From Cunninghamia lanceolata (taxonomy: Eukaryota; Streptophyta; Pinopsida; Cupressales; Cupressaceae): 64,000 nt of DNA. Both the position numbers and the translations under genes were made by a program. Under the pieces are notes generated by a model that was given only the letters and a program-made list of their open reading frames with translations, was not told the DNA's origin and ran no database searches. Positions within the stretch are counted from its first letter, which is position 1, and each line of letters opens with the position of its first letter. Shown one piece after another: positions 13,247-24,179 of the stretch. The stretch spans positions 620,001 to 684,000 of the forward strand of contig BSBN01000829.1 in the NCBI GenBank assembly GCA_027924645.1, given 5' to 3'.

Positions 13247-14109
13247 TGTTGTGAATTAAGGTGTCTCAACCTTTGCAAGTTCCTAATGTTGTATTTATTT
13301 AATGTTGTCTAGTATTGTAATTTTCTATGTAAATTTTGTCCTCATATGAGGAGGTATGAATCCCATGTTGACTTGGCATAGATTTGTCATGTGTCAGCAC
13401 CTTGTGGTCATGTGTCATGAGTTATGATAGATTCTATGACATGTAAGAGTTGAAATGACAGGTGTGACAAGTTTTTAGTATGTGGTGATTGAACATGTTG
13501 CAAGGTTATGGGTACATGCAACAAGGTAAATTTTGGTGACTTTGTCATCCATGGTTTGCCCCCCAAAAAAATTAACCAAGGAGTGGAAGCGGTGGAGCCC
13601 CTCCTATGGGGCCTAGGGGTCTGGGGGCAATGCCCCCAGCGGGGGTTGTTGGGAGCAGCGCCTCGGGACAGCACCCCTGAAGTAAAAAATGCCTTATATT
13701 TAATAAAGACGTCGACAACTAGTTTGTTATTGGCCAACATGAAAAAATTGACATTAAATAACTGCCAAAGAGGCTTGATAAATAAGCAGCTGGAGATGTG
13801 AAAGGTCATGGGATGTGAATGAGAATTAGCATTGTGTACTCCTAAAAGAGCTTGCATTGCAAGTGTGTTGTAATCATCTTTTGATTTGATAATAGATTAA
13901 GAGCAAGTTTTGGAGTGTGGGTTTTTTCACCCAAAAGGGTTTTCCCCACATATATCTTGTGTTGTGAGTTTTGTATTTGCATTTAGATGTTGTTATTACC
14001 TTTCTGTTAATGTGCATCTTAATTTGTAATTGTAAAAGTTAAAATTTGCATAAATCTTTCCTCAATAGATAAGTGTAGGAAGTATTTCCACATACCTTGC
14101 TTCCTTTCA
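13247..14109 (+). mobile_element. Solo LTR, copy 1
   Basis: The element starts TGTTGTGAATTAAGGTGTCT and ends ATACCTTGCTTCCTTTCA. Its ends match the solo LTR at 18427-19479 closely. The flanks are GCAAG and GTAAG, a target duplication with one transition. Length is 863 bases. There is no internal region, which is the usual product of recombination between two LTRs. A GGGTTTTTTCACCCAAAAGG block near the 3' end is shared with copy 2 (13919-13946 and 19277-19303). Confidence 0.75.
13591..13680. repeat. GC-rich hairpin island in the solo LTR
   Basis: An unusually G+C-rich stretch contains CTGGGGGCAATGCCCCCAG (13621-13639), a 9-bp perfect stem around one base. It is flanked by CCCCTCCTATGGGGCC and GCGGGGGTTGTTGGGAGCAGCGCC. 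Similar GGGGGC..GCCCCC modules are known in several plant LTRs. Copy 2 of this LTR lacks it, so it is an insertion or a lost module. Confidence 0.6.
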
Positions 14110-14375
14110 GTAAGAACCTTATACCTTTCAAAGTGACAAAGGAGAGTGGGTTACCCTCTCAAACCAAGAGTTTAGGCATACCCTCCATTTCATGGACTTG
14201 GGCCTCCTATACGTTCAAGTATTATAAGGACATCCCCTAGTGGCTTGTTTATTCTAAATAGGACCAATCAAGCTATATACTTATAATGAACTAGATACCA
14301 ATTAGGCCCATAAAGTTTATGCATGCAAGTGCTTATGGCCCCTAGAAATAGATGTGCATATCATGTATGCTCTCC

Positions 14376-16160
14376 TGGTGCAGGAGCACCCCTTCAAAAC
14401 AGAACATAAGTCTATTTATAGTATGTTTGACTTCTTGATGTAATAAGGTCCATTGGACCAATTCTTATGTTTGTAGGTCAATCTAGGGTTATGTGCAGTC
14501 TGTTATAGTTGTTATGTTAGCTGTCTCCTCCCAGCCGCTTGGAAGCTCCCAGCCGCTGGGAATCAAGTTTGTAGTACTCACGAAGAGTTGCTATTTATGC
14601 CCTAGATCAGTTTGTTTTAGAGAGTAGACAGAGTAGATACAGTTGATAGTTCATAGAGGTATTGTGTTTTGGAGATTTAACAGAGCACTGTGATACAGTG
14701 AGACTGAATGTTTGTATGCATTTTCTAATATTTGAATAAAGAGAATATCCCATTGGTGTTAATCATCTGATTTCAACTATATCTGTGTAGTCATTTTTCC
14801 CATTTGCAGGTGAGATGGATTTACTTATCCATTCCACCGGATGATTCGTAGAATCAGTGGAATGGATCTGTATATTAGTTTAGGTTTCCTGTTTGTTTGT
14901 TCTGTTTCTGTATTTCATGTTTCAGGATCAAAGTGTTGCATGCAGTGATCATTCCTAGCATCCTCATGTGCTACGGTTCGAAGGATAAATTCTAAGTTTA
15001 AATTGCCAAGAAGTGGTCCAGACCGATCGATATGCTTTCTATGTGAAATCCGTGTTGTAAACATTTGACGGATATACAATATTGTATGCGACCTTATAGT
15101 CTGGGTATGTCACATTTGCATCTACGCACCTATCGCGATCCAGAACAGATAGCCGAGGTTCACATAGATCTCAGGATCATCATCAGGATATTTTTTACAT
15201 AACCTGATAATTCATATCCTACTGTGGAGTATATAAAGGAGTCTTATATCCGGGTGATGTAGGCATCAGAGAGAACAACAGTGTATGTGACGTCATCGTC
15301 ATCAGGACATTCCAAATATCACCCGATAAAGGTTTATCCTACTGACGACAAGTGTTTTGGCATAGGTATCGGCATTAGTGGAGGGGCGAAATGTTCCACC
15401 GATGGTGTTAATCACACCGATGCGTGGAGTTGGAAGGTCATCGGCAAGAGTGATGACATCGGGCTAACAAATGTGAAGTCTGCCAACGCTCTGGAGTCTC
15501 ACCGATGATTAGGTAATATGTTGTCGGGTAGAGATGTGGGAGGTCACGCCGATGGAGAAGCTAGTATTAAGCACATCGGCATGAGTTCGTAGATCGGCAA
15601 ACAAGAGAAAGGTTACACCGACGGTGTAAGTCTAAGCGATGTACTACATGCATCAGGAAGAGTTAGCAGAGGTCACAGCGAAAGAAGTATGTCGAAATGA
15701 CAAGGGCGATCGGTGAGAGTTCTAAAGTGGTTGCCGATAGGCTTTATCCTGCCGATAGGCACACAAACGAATACCCATCGATGTGAAACGGGGTGTCAGA
15801 GTGAAATATATTGAAAGCGCCGATAACTGTTGTTTGGCTGATAGGCCATAAAACAAAGGATAACCTCCATCGGCATAAGGGAACACTTCAGCATGACAAT
15901 TTCCTTGGATGCTGATAGTTATTTTCAGACCGGTAAGTGTATATCGGGGAGACATGATGTTGGGTTTTGCCGATGGAATGAGGATAAGTAAATCCTGCCA
16001 AACTTGAACGCTTTTGCTGAATGCTCTGCATCATCTCCCCTCATGCCTTTGAGAAATCTTGGGTCATCAAAATTAGTTAGTTTCCCATCATAGGATTTGC
16101 ACATTACAACTAAACAAAGGCAACAAGGTGGGCTTACAAGTGTATACACACCATTTTTCC
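14376..16160 (+). mobile_element. Palindromic-head repeat family, copy A
   Basis: The copy starts at TGGTGCAGGAGCACC (14376-14390), an inverted repeat GGTGC/GCACC also found at the heads of copies B (25301) and C (33910). It has AATAAGGTC near base 85 and GAATAAA at about 14730. A stem CCATTCCAC / GTGGAATGG lies at 14829-14865, and B and C carry the same stem a few hundred bases from the head. The right part (15290-15990) is the CCGAT-rich block. The right end is not fixed. It may be an LTR element head (LTR plus leader), but no primer site is convincing. Confidence 0.5.
15290..15990. repeat. CCGAT/ATCGG-rich cluster
   Basis: At least a dozen copies of CCGAT or its complement ATCGG fall within 700 bases, in both orientations, often as CACCGATG, CATCGGCA or GCCGATAGG. 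The block is more G+C-rich than its surroundings. No reading frame of note is present: the 75-codon plus-strand frame at 15281-15508 is rich in Ser, Gly and Lys and has no known motif. Confidence 0.65.
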
Positions 16161-17150
16161 TAAATATAGGTTGTTGATGTGTCTATTGTGCTTGCTATTA
16201 TGAGAGACCCATGCTTGTTTACAAACCTTAAATTAAACCAATCCCACAAATCATAATATTACCTTAAGAAAACATAGATCATATGCAAATTTTTGAAGCT
16301 AAGGACCTTTAGCCCTATCAAAACCTCAAAATCTCAAACATTTTGCATCACCAAGATCAAACAACTCCATCTCACCTTAAGCCAAATCATTACATCCTTT
16401 AAATCCCCAACCCTTGATCCAACGTTTAAACCCCTTTCATCCTTAAGATAAACCTAATTCCAACGCCCTTAATCCTAATGTCCCCTAATCGCCTTTCAAT
16501 TCCAAATCACCCTACCACTCCTTAGAACATCTGAAAAAAAATCCACCCTTGGACCTTTTGAAAACTCACCTTTGGATGCATAAACCATATAACCAAATAA
16601 ATCTATCCTTGGGGCCTTAATTATCATTAGGCCCCAAAATCAATTTATCCTTGCAACCTTAATCATCCTTATGCTCCAAATAAACCAAATCATCATCAAT
16701 CCATTCTTAAGACCCTAATCATCCTTATGCCCAAAAATCAAATCAATCCATAAACATCTTAAGGATCAAATGCTTGGCTATTCAATAGTCCAAGTTCCCT
16801 GACATTGTCCAACTTGCACAATTATCCTATCCACAAATTCACCAACTCAATCTCAACTATTCAACATATATCCTTAGAACCTTAGGATACTCTTAGGCCC
16901 CAAAAATAATCATCCAAATAGCTGACACAATCAATCCAAATCTTTGAATCCAATCTTTTAGCCATCATTGGGATTTATCACCCCACTTTACCGTCTAAAT
17001 CAAATCATCGAAATGTTGATCATCCAAAAACGCAAAACCTTTAATCATCATTAGGGTTTTTCATCCCCCAATCCAAATCAACCTAGTCATCCTACAACCA
17101 TCCTAGTAGTTTTCCAAAGGGCTTCCCTTTTGGAGATTTTAATCTAATGC
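16161..17150. repeat. CA/AT-rich degenerate tandem sequence
   Basis: Strings such as AATCATCCTTATGC, CCTTAGGCCCCAAAA and ATTAGGCCCCAAAATCAA return at irregular spacing of roughly 60-70 bases between 16540 and 17060. It looks like a decayed minisatellite. No gene is seen. Confidence 0.45.
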
Positions 17151-17330
17151 ATATCAGTGTATGTGATTAAGTATAATGCATATGATTGAATAATTCAACA
17201 ATTTATATTATGAGAATGTGATTTGTTATTCATAAGATTTATGAATGGACTAATGATGCACTGATCATGATCTGGTAATTGCAAGACATATGTAGGAAAA
17301 TGGGTTTTTCATTACTCTCTGAGAAAGAGA
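17151..17330 (+). mobile_element. Remnant of the 5' LTR of the chromodomain gypsy element
   Basis: These 180 bases align without gaps to 42263-42442 of the 3' LTR, with 13 differences by my count (about 93% identity). The first 122 bases of the LTR and the rest after base 302 are missing. The LTR scrap joins directly to mid-gag sequence, so a deletion removed most of the 5' LTR, the primer site and the gag start. Confidence 0.8.
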
Positions 17331-17340
17331 AACTTGAGAT

Positions 17341-17895
17341 GAGTTTGTGGAACTCTTTCGCAAAAGGTGGCTACCACAACTTTATTTTGACCAAAAATTG
17401 ATTGATTTTCAGAATCTTCATCAAGGAGATATGACAGTAGTTGAATATGGGGAGAAATTTACCCGTCTTCTGAAATATGTGCACCAATATCAGAAGGATG
17501 AAAGAATCCAAATTAGGAAGTTCGTCATGGGTTTGAATGCTCAAATTGGTGGAGAGGTGGACGTACATGGTCCCACAACAATGGATCAAGTGTACGAGAA
17601 GGCAATCAAGCAAGAACAAAAGTTGAAGTCTATCTCAGCTTATTGAGATAGGAATCGCAAGAGGTTCAATAAAACTCCAACTTCCCAACCATCCAAGAGA
17701 AGAAATGATAAGAGCTATGAGAACAAAAGAAATGGTAAAGGAACTCAGAAGAGTAAGAGTGGGACTGGTAATGAGAAAAGGAATAGTAATTTCAAAAATA
17801 CTGGAAAGTTATCAGAAAAGAGAGGACCTCTTGGAGGATGCTTTACATGTGAGGTTGATCATTATGCTAATCATTGTCCAACCAAGAACCAAAAT
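17341..17895 (+). pseudogene. Gypsy gag core and zinc-knuckle remnant
   Basis: The frame reads ELFRKRWLPQLYFDQKLIDF, QGDMTVVEYGEKFTRLLKYV and RIQIRKFVMGLNAQI, the usual helices of the retrotransposon gag domain, then a stop at 17644. After a basic Lys/Arg/Asn-rich linker, a frame at about 17842-17880 reads GGCFTCEVDHYANHCPTKN. This is a nucleocapsid zinc knuckle that should be CX2CX4HX4C but has only three residues before the His, so one codon has been lost. Gag forms the particle and the knuckle binds the element RNA. The N-terminus is deleted, and frame changes separate the parts. Confidence 0.82.
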
Positions 17896-17913
17896 GGTCA
17901 GCAAAGAGGTACT

Positions 17914-18420
17914 GTGTTACCTACTCAAAAAGTAGCTTTCCAGCAAAGGATTCATGTAGCTCTCGACAATCATCAAGTGAAGTATCAAATCACACCCATT
18001 GAGATGACATGTACCTTGTTTGGAGTTCCTATTTCTATTTTGATTGATACGGGAGCTACTGAAAATTTTGTTTCTCCTAAATTTTTGAATAAGATTCCTA
18101 GAAAAGCTAGATACATGTCTAAACTTTGGTCAGTAGAATATGCTAACCAATCCAAGGCTTAGGTAGAGTAATGTTTGTTTGAGGCCAAGATTGATCTCTC
18201 TAGTTTTTCAACAAAGGTGAACCTATATGTAGCCCCCTTAGGTTCCTATGATGTTATCTTAGGAATGACCTGGTTATGGAAGCATAGAGCCTTGGTTGAC
18301 TATTTTTCAAAAACAGTTGAGTGCTTAGATGACTTGGGAAATAAGGTCATTTTCTAGGGTATTCAAAGAGAAGTCAAGATTAGACCTATCTCTGCAAAGC
18401 AATTAAAAAGAGCTATCTAC
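17914..18420 (+). pseudogene. Gypsy aspartic protease remnant
   Basis: The 17914-18162 frame contains VPISILIDTGATENFVSPKF, with the catalytic DTGA at 18046-18057. After a stop and a frame change, 18175-18357 reads LYVAPLGSYDVILGMTWLWK, the conserved YDVILGMDWL-like flap and C-terminal strand, with the usual Asp replaced by Thr. The polyprotein then continues as GIQREVKIRPISAKQLKRAI until it is cut by the solo LTR at 18427. The protease matures the Gag-Pol precursor. Stops make this copy inactive. Confidence 0.85.
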
Positions 18421-18426
18421 AAAAGG

Positions 18427-19479
18427 TGTTGGGAATTAAGGTGTCTCAACCTTGGTAATTCCTTGTATTATTTCATTTTATTTATTTTTTTATTGCCTAT
18501 TATTGTAATTAGGATGCAAATCCTTAATGTCATCTTGTGGGAGTTGGCACGGTGATGTGTCATCCTACATGGAAGGTGACAACATGTAAATTTGTCTTCA
18601 CATGAGGAGATAGGTGTCTCACTTAGTGGTAGGAATATTTTTCCATGTGTCAGCATCTTGGATGGTGTGTAAGGGAATATTGACCAAAACGGTTATGATG
18701 GATTCCTATGACAAATCTATGATGCATAAGAGTCGTAAATGGAAGATTCTATGATAGGTGAAGACATGTGTCACAAGGCATCTTGGAAGAAGGCATCTTT
18801 GGGCACCCCAAGGAGGGTTATCACATGTTGTAAGAGAATATGCTATTTTTAGCCTGTGTATGACAAATTCTCTTATAGCTATAAGATATGATAGTTATGA
18901 CAGATTCTGACAGTCGTAAGAGTCGTAAGAGTATCTGTCATTTCCCAACTTGGGAATGGGTGACTTCTTTGGGATGGGGTGATATGACAAGTGTCATAAA
19001 CATCCTAGAGTGTTGGACAAGTGTCCATAGGCGTGGGTTTTGGGCCATGAGGCCATGTTGGACGGCCATCTCAAGATGGAGCCATTTTTGCCTTGTATCT
19101 TCTATATAAACAGGTGCTTTGGAGAAGAGATGTATTATGTGATTGACAAGTACTGTTATGCTATCGAATTGTCTCCAAATATGAGTGTCGAAGACTCCTG
19201 CAAGACCATTGGCTCTATAACTGTATTGTAAACCTCATTGTTTAGATAATACATTTGAGTTGTGTTTTGGAGTGTGGGCTTTTTCACCCATAAGGGTTTT
19301 CCCCACATATATCTTATCTCTCTCTCTCTTCTATCTTCTTCCTTATGTTTTGTATTGCTACAATATCCCTGTTGTTGTATTAAACATTATGTAATTGTAA
19401 AGATTAAAACAAATTTGCACTCATCTCTCCTCATTAGATTAGTGTAGGAAGCAATTTCCGCACACCTAGCTTCCTTTCA
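18427..19479 (+). mobile_element. Solo LTR, copy 2, inside the gypsy pol
   Basis: The 1053-base unit starts TGTTGGGAATTAAGGTGTCT and ends CACCTAGCTTCCTTTCA. It is flanked by perfect AAAGG duplications (18422-18426 and 19480-19484). Its ends match copy 1 at 13247-14109. Removing the unit plus one AAAGG rejoins the gypsy frame between AIYKR and GVNSLQ. A TATATAAAC promoter-like box lies near 19103. CT microsatellite sequence lies at 19317-19328. The insertion is younger than the gypsy element. Confidence 0.92.
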
Positions 19480-19484
19480 AAAGG

Positions 19485-20300
19485 GGTGTCAACTCTTTGC
19501 AGTAAAAATGGAGCAAATTGAGGAAGGTCTTGAAAATCAAAGTATATCTTTTGAAGAAAGGTATCATTTTCTTTGAGATTTCCAGGATGTTTTCTAGAGG
19601 AACTTCTAAGACTAGCCCCCAAAAGGGTTTTTAATTTTGTAATTGATATTAAACCAAAATCTCAACCTATATCAAAAGCACCTTACCGTATGACAACTAC
19701 AAAATTAATGGAATTAAAATCTCAATTACAAGAATTGTTGGCTAAAATTTTGATTAGACCCAGTGTTTTACCATGGGGTGTACCAGTTATCTTTGTCAAG
19801 AAAAAGGATGGAACTCTGTGATTGTGTATTGATTATCGTATGGTCAATAAAGTAATGATAAAGAACAAGTTTCCTTTACCACATATAGATGATCTTTTTT
19901 ATCAAATGCATGGAGCTTCTATATTTTCAAAGATTGATTTGTGATCTTGGGATGTCATCAGTTAAGATTGAAAGATGAGGATATCCACAAAACAGCTTTT
20001 AGGACAAGATATGGGCACTATGAGTTCACAATGTTGCCATTTGGACTTATGAATGCTCCTACTACATTCATGAATCTCATGAACAATGTGTTTAGAGATT
20101 ATTTTAGACAAGTTTGTTCTAGTCTTCTTGGATGATATTCTAATTTATTCTAAGAATGAAGAAGAACATTTACAACATTTGCAAGTGGTTCTACAACGGT
20201 TAAGGGAACATAAGTTATATGGAAAACTTTCTAAGTGTTCTTTCTTCAAGAAGGAGATTCAGTATCTAGGTCATATAATTTCTATTTAAGGAATATATGT
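19485..20300 (+). pseudogene. Gypsy reverse transcriptase, several frames
   Basis: Blocks in order: [20 protein letters not shown] and [13 protein letters not shown] (19573-19821), then CIDYRMVNK and [10 protein letters not shown] after a stop, FSKIDL, a frame change, [20 protein letters not shown] and [13 protein letters not shown] (19941-20135), a frame change, and [12 protein letters not shown] (about 20110-20160), whose LDD pair holds the catalytic aspartates. LGHIISI ends the palm/thumb. The enzyme copies element RNA to DNA. At least two stops and two frame changes make it inactive. Domain order and motifs are those of Ty3/gypsy. Confidence 0.92.
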
Positions 20301-20925
20301 TGATCCAGCAAAGATCAAAACTATTCTAGATTGGCCTATACCCACAAATGTGCATGAGGTGCATAGTTTCATGGGTTTGGCTAGTTATTATAGAAAGTTT
20401 GTTTTAAATTTCTCCAGTATCGCAAGTCTAATCACTTCTTTACAAGTAAAAGGGAAACATTTTGAATGGATAGATAAATGCCAAGAGGCATTTGATCTAT
20501 TAAAAGAAAATTTAACAACACCAATTCTAAAAGTTCCCAACCCTGAAGGGTAGTTTGAGGTAATAACCAATGCCTCAAGAGAAGGATTAGGGGGTGTGTT
20601 TATGCAAGATGGGTGAGTGATAGCCTATGAGTCAAGGAAGTTGAAATTTTATGAGAAAAATTATGGACCACATGATTTGGAACTAGCAATGGTTATGCAT
20701 GCTTTACAAATGTGGCATCACTATTTGTTAGGGAAAACCTTTGTACTTAAGTCGGATCATCAAAGTCTTAAGTATATATTTTCTCAACCTCATCCAAATG
20801 CTTGACAAAGGAGATGGTTAGAGTTGATATCTGACTATGACTTTGAGATAAACTATATCAAAGAAAAAGAGAATAGAGTAGCTGATGCTTTGAGTTGGAG
20901 GAGACATATTTCTTCAATTATCTCT
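20301..20925 (+). pseudogene. Gypsy RT connection and RNase H remnant
   Basis: The 20350-20553 frame has [20 protein letters not shown] and [16 protein letters not shown], the region joining RT to RNase H. After a stop come EVITNASREGLGGVFMQDG (first catalytic Asp replaced by Asn), KLKFYEKNYGPHDLELAMV, LKSDHQSLKYI and, after a stop, ISDYDFEINYIKEKENRVAD. These are the four conserved RNase H blocks of gypsy elements. The family enzyme degrades RNA in RNA-DNA hybrids. Three in-frame stops remain. Confidence 0.88.
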
Positions 20926-21668
20926 ATTCATGCAAACTTTATAGATTTAGTGTTGCAAAATTTATTGGGCAATGAATATTATGAGCATGTCAAGCAAGCT
21001 CTTTTGGTTAATCCTAAAGATTCAAGGTATTTAATGGGTTTCATTTTGAGTCTGATGGACTATTGAGTTACAGAGGAAGAATGTATGTTCATAATTCAGC
21101 CAATTTAAGAAATCTTGTGTGGAAAGAAGTTCATTCTGCACCATACTCAGGACATCCAAGAGTAACCAAACTTCTAGCAGATGTAAAACCTATTAATTTG
21201 TGGAAAGGAATGAAGAATGATGCTGCAAGATTTGTAGCAAGTTGTCTAGAGTTCCAGAGGCTAAAAGCATAACATCAACATCCTGCAGGACTGTTGTATC
21301 CACATGATATACCAGAATGGAAGTGGCAAGTCATAAGTATGGACTTTGTTTAGGGTCTTCCAATGTCTAGGAACAGACATGATGCCATTTTAGTTATAGT
21401 TGATAAACTCACACAGGTAGCACATTTCATACCAGGGAATTTAACTAATGGAGCACTAGTGTTAGCTCGCAAATTTGTTCAGGAAGTGTTTAGATTACAC
21501 AGAGTTCCTGAAAAGATTATCTCGAATAGAGATGCGCGTGTAACGTCAAGGTTTTGGCAAACCTTATTTTCAATGCTAGGAACTAAACTCAATGTGAGTA
21601 CAACTTATCATCCTGAAATAGATGGTCAAACTGAGAGAATTAACCAGGTTTTGGAGGATTTGTTATGA
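20926..21668 (+). pseudogene. Gypsy integrase, N-terminal part
   Basis: After a frame change near 21060, the zinc-binding part reads EVHSAPYSGHPRVTKLL and VASCLEFQRL. The second Cys of the CX2C pair is Phe. The core has KWQVISMDFV, ILVIVDKLTQVAHFIP, IISNRDARVTSRFWQ and TYHPEIDGQTERINQVLEDL, matching D, D and E of the DDE site. The frame ends in TGA at 21666, where an Arg codon CGA is usual. Four bases later the 19.7-kb element is inserted. The integrase joins the element DNA to the host chromosome. The rest lies at 41348-42033. Confidence 0.93.
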
Positions 21669-21672
21669 ATGT

Positions 21673-21712
21673 GGGTAAATGCAAGGAGATGGGGGACCAA
21701 AAAGTCACCACC
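21673..21712 (+). repeat. Left terminal inverted repeat
   Basis: Starts GGGTAAATGCAAGGAGATGG and continues GGGACCAAAAAG then TCACCACC. The strongest match to the right end covers the first 30 bases. After that only a weak CACC/CCACC match remains. Confidence 0.82.
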
Positions 21713-21727
21713 ATCTCCAAAATTTAA

Positions 21728-21757
21728 AAAAATGTGAGCGCGTTATAACGCACTCAT
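21728..21757. repeat. Left subterminal palindrome
   Basis: GAGCGCGTTATAACGCACTC contains the perfect palindrome GCGTTATAACGC. The same core with flanking ACTC recurs in the opposite orientation near the right end (40486-40560). Subterminal repeats of this kind often bind transposase, which is inference here. Confidence 0.75.
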
Positions 21758-21911
21758 GTTTTGCTTTTAATAAAAGAAAAAAAAAACCATTTTCTACTCA
21801 TTCACCGCGCAACTTCTCTCCTCACAGCAACAAAGAAACCAAGAAAAAATGTGATCGCGTTGAAGAAGAGGCCATTGAATCAAGTGCACCTAAGAAAACA
21901 AGAAATTCACA

Positions 21912-24000
21912 ATGCCACCTTGCCGTCAAAGACATCGTCGTGCAAATTTGGAGGCTCCAGCACAGGAAGAAGGTAGGGTTTGTCTAATTTTGTTAGTTTT
22001 AGAACAATTTTTTAGTTTTGCAATGTTTGATTTATTTTTATATTGCATTTACAGTTATTAGAGAAGCAGAAAACCTAAATCCAGTTGAGGAGGGTGAAAA
22101 TAACCCTCCAAACCCACCTTCACCTCCTTTTCATGTAAGGGATGATCAAGATCATTACCTAGGGATAATAGAAGAAAACAAGAAACATCTTGAAACTATT
22201 ATTCAAACCCTAAACAATCCAAGTGGAACCACTGAACGTAGGAGGGAACTTGCAAAATCATGATAGGAGATTGTTTCCCACATGGATTTGGTGACAAAAC
22301 AAATCACCGAATTCTAAGACTATAGGGAGAGGAGTCAGCAATATTATGCCGACAAGTTGTCATATGAACAAGTCAAGAAGGAAAAAATTACAAAATCTCA
22401 ATTATGTGCAGAATTTATTAATCCCAAAATCAGCCAAAGATTAGAGGAAAGTTGCAAATGGTTTCCTATACATTGGTGTAGGAATGAAGACATATCCCGA
22501 AACTTTTGGGATAGATGGTACATAGTCTTCGATGAGTAGCCATGCAACAATGATGAGGTACCACAATATTTCTTGAGGAAACTCTATTGTGAGTTCATCC
22601 TCAACAAGATTATGAATTATTTTGACATTCGTGAGTTCCAAGGTAGAGGTGGTGGCTCTGCCCAAGATAGACCCGGGGCTCAATGAGATGAAGACCATGT
22701 GCCTATACCTCGAGCGAGGCCATAACATAGGTCACTCCCTTTGGCTTTGAAGGAGAGTGTTGAGCTAGAGACTTTACATTCTTTGACTACTCTCACCTAA
22801 ACTCTATCACAGCATGTGGATGATTTTACCCATGGCGATGAGGGTGAGAGTAGTAGACGTCATGTGTCCCCACATTTGTGCAGTACATGTGGGAACCTAT
22901 GTGATTATGGGACGCAGAAGTCACGATAGGACTCTGCGACACAGGAGCAGCATGCTGCGACACAGGGGTAGGACATATTGGATGATCTTGTTCTCAGTAA
23001 TGATCTCTTACAACATACATTTGGTATTGACTCTCAGGTAATTTGTTACAAGTTTCATCTTGATTTAGTATATTGTTATTTGAAATTTGTAATTAATTTT
23101 ATATGATTATCTATATTATAAGTCAAAAATAATGTATGTAATTGTTTGTGCAATGAAATTCCAGGGTCAGAGTCTTCATCCTGCCTCTATTAGCCGTCCA
23201 TTAGCGGGTTATGAGAGGAGGTCAAGTCAGCAGGTATGTAATTTATCACATAATCGTAATTATTGTAGATATATCAATGGTAATATTATTTTGTGACAAT
23301 TTGATGGTTTCAACAGTCACCAGCACCTCCATGGTTTCCTTAGTCCCCTAGACGCCAAACCACCACTTTTACGGAGGTAAATTTAACCATTTCTAATCAT
23401 TATGCATTTTTAAAATAATGTTATGTATTTATTTTGTTTGAATAATCTTGAACTTGATTTTCAAATGTTGAATACAGTGGAGACTCCTCATTTTCATGAG
23501 TCAGTGTAGATAGGCATTGATACAGCCATGATGTTTGCAAATCCTTTGATTGATGTTTGAGCCAATAACATGAAAATATCATAATTTTGTATTTCTTCTT
23601 TTTATCTCATGTCATTTGATGTACATAAATGATATTTATGTTTAGTCAATTTTGCTTCTTGATGCTTCTCACAAGAGGTCACAACTCCAGTCCATCCAAC
23701 TACGAACGAAGAGAGAGACAAGATGATGGAGAGTGATCATCAGTTGGCGGTAAGTGATCAATTACATATGTGATGTTATATATTTCATACATTTTCTATA
23801 CTAATGTGCATATTGTTTGTTTGTATTAATAGTTGCAGCTGGATGAACTTTATTTGAAGAGGTCTACTCAACGGTAGAGAGAGGATGTGTCACTGACTAG
23901 CTCTCCATCTTCACAGTCAAAGAAGGGCCACCGATTATTTCCTAAAATTCCATAGGAAACTAGTTTTTGGGAACTTTTTTGTATGCCTAGATGGCTTTGT
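21912..24000 (+). pseudogene. Multi-exon gene of the large element, unknown function
   Basis: A small first exon (21912-21972) encodes MPPCRQRHRRANLEAPAQEE and joins through a GT-AG intron to exon 2 (22055-23037). Exon 2 reads VIREAENLNPVEEGENNPPN and, after several stops, WFPIHWCRNEDISRNFWDRW and YFLRKLYCEFILNKIMNYFD. Further exons with good splice sites lie at 23165-23233, 23317-23376 and 23677-23749, then from 23833. The last two exons (TTPVHPTTNEERDKMMESD, then LDELYLKRSTQR and a stop) match the last exons of the transposase gene at 30145-30440. I do not recognise the protein. It could be the accessory ORF of the transposon. At least six stops make it a pseudogene. Confidence 0.55.
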
Positions 24001-24179
24001 ATACATACTTTTGTATGTTAATCTGATGTATATTTTTGTATATTTGCCTGTATGGCTTTGTTTGGACACGCCTATATGGCTTTTTATATAAACTAGATGT
24101 TATGTTCATGACATTATGTATATGATAGTTTATATTAAATATTTAATATGATAATCAACTATTGTTATAGGAATTTGGT

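Noticed and set aside
13408..13857. 149-codon minus-strand frame and 97-codon plus-strand frame in the first solo LTR
   Set aside because: Both cross the GC hairpin and LTR sequence, show no domain, and are not kept in the sister LTR at 18427.
17371..17619. 82-codon minus-strand frame
   Set aside because: It is the antisense shadow of the gag frame on the plus strand.
21679..21987. 102-codon plus-strand frame at the left end of the large element
   Set aside because: It starts in the inverted repeat and crosses poly-A. The spliced model starting at 21912 in another frame explains the coding signal better.
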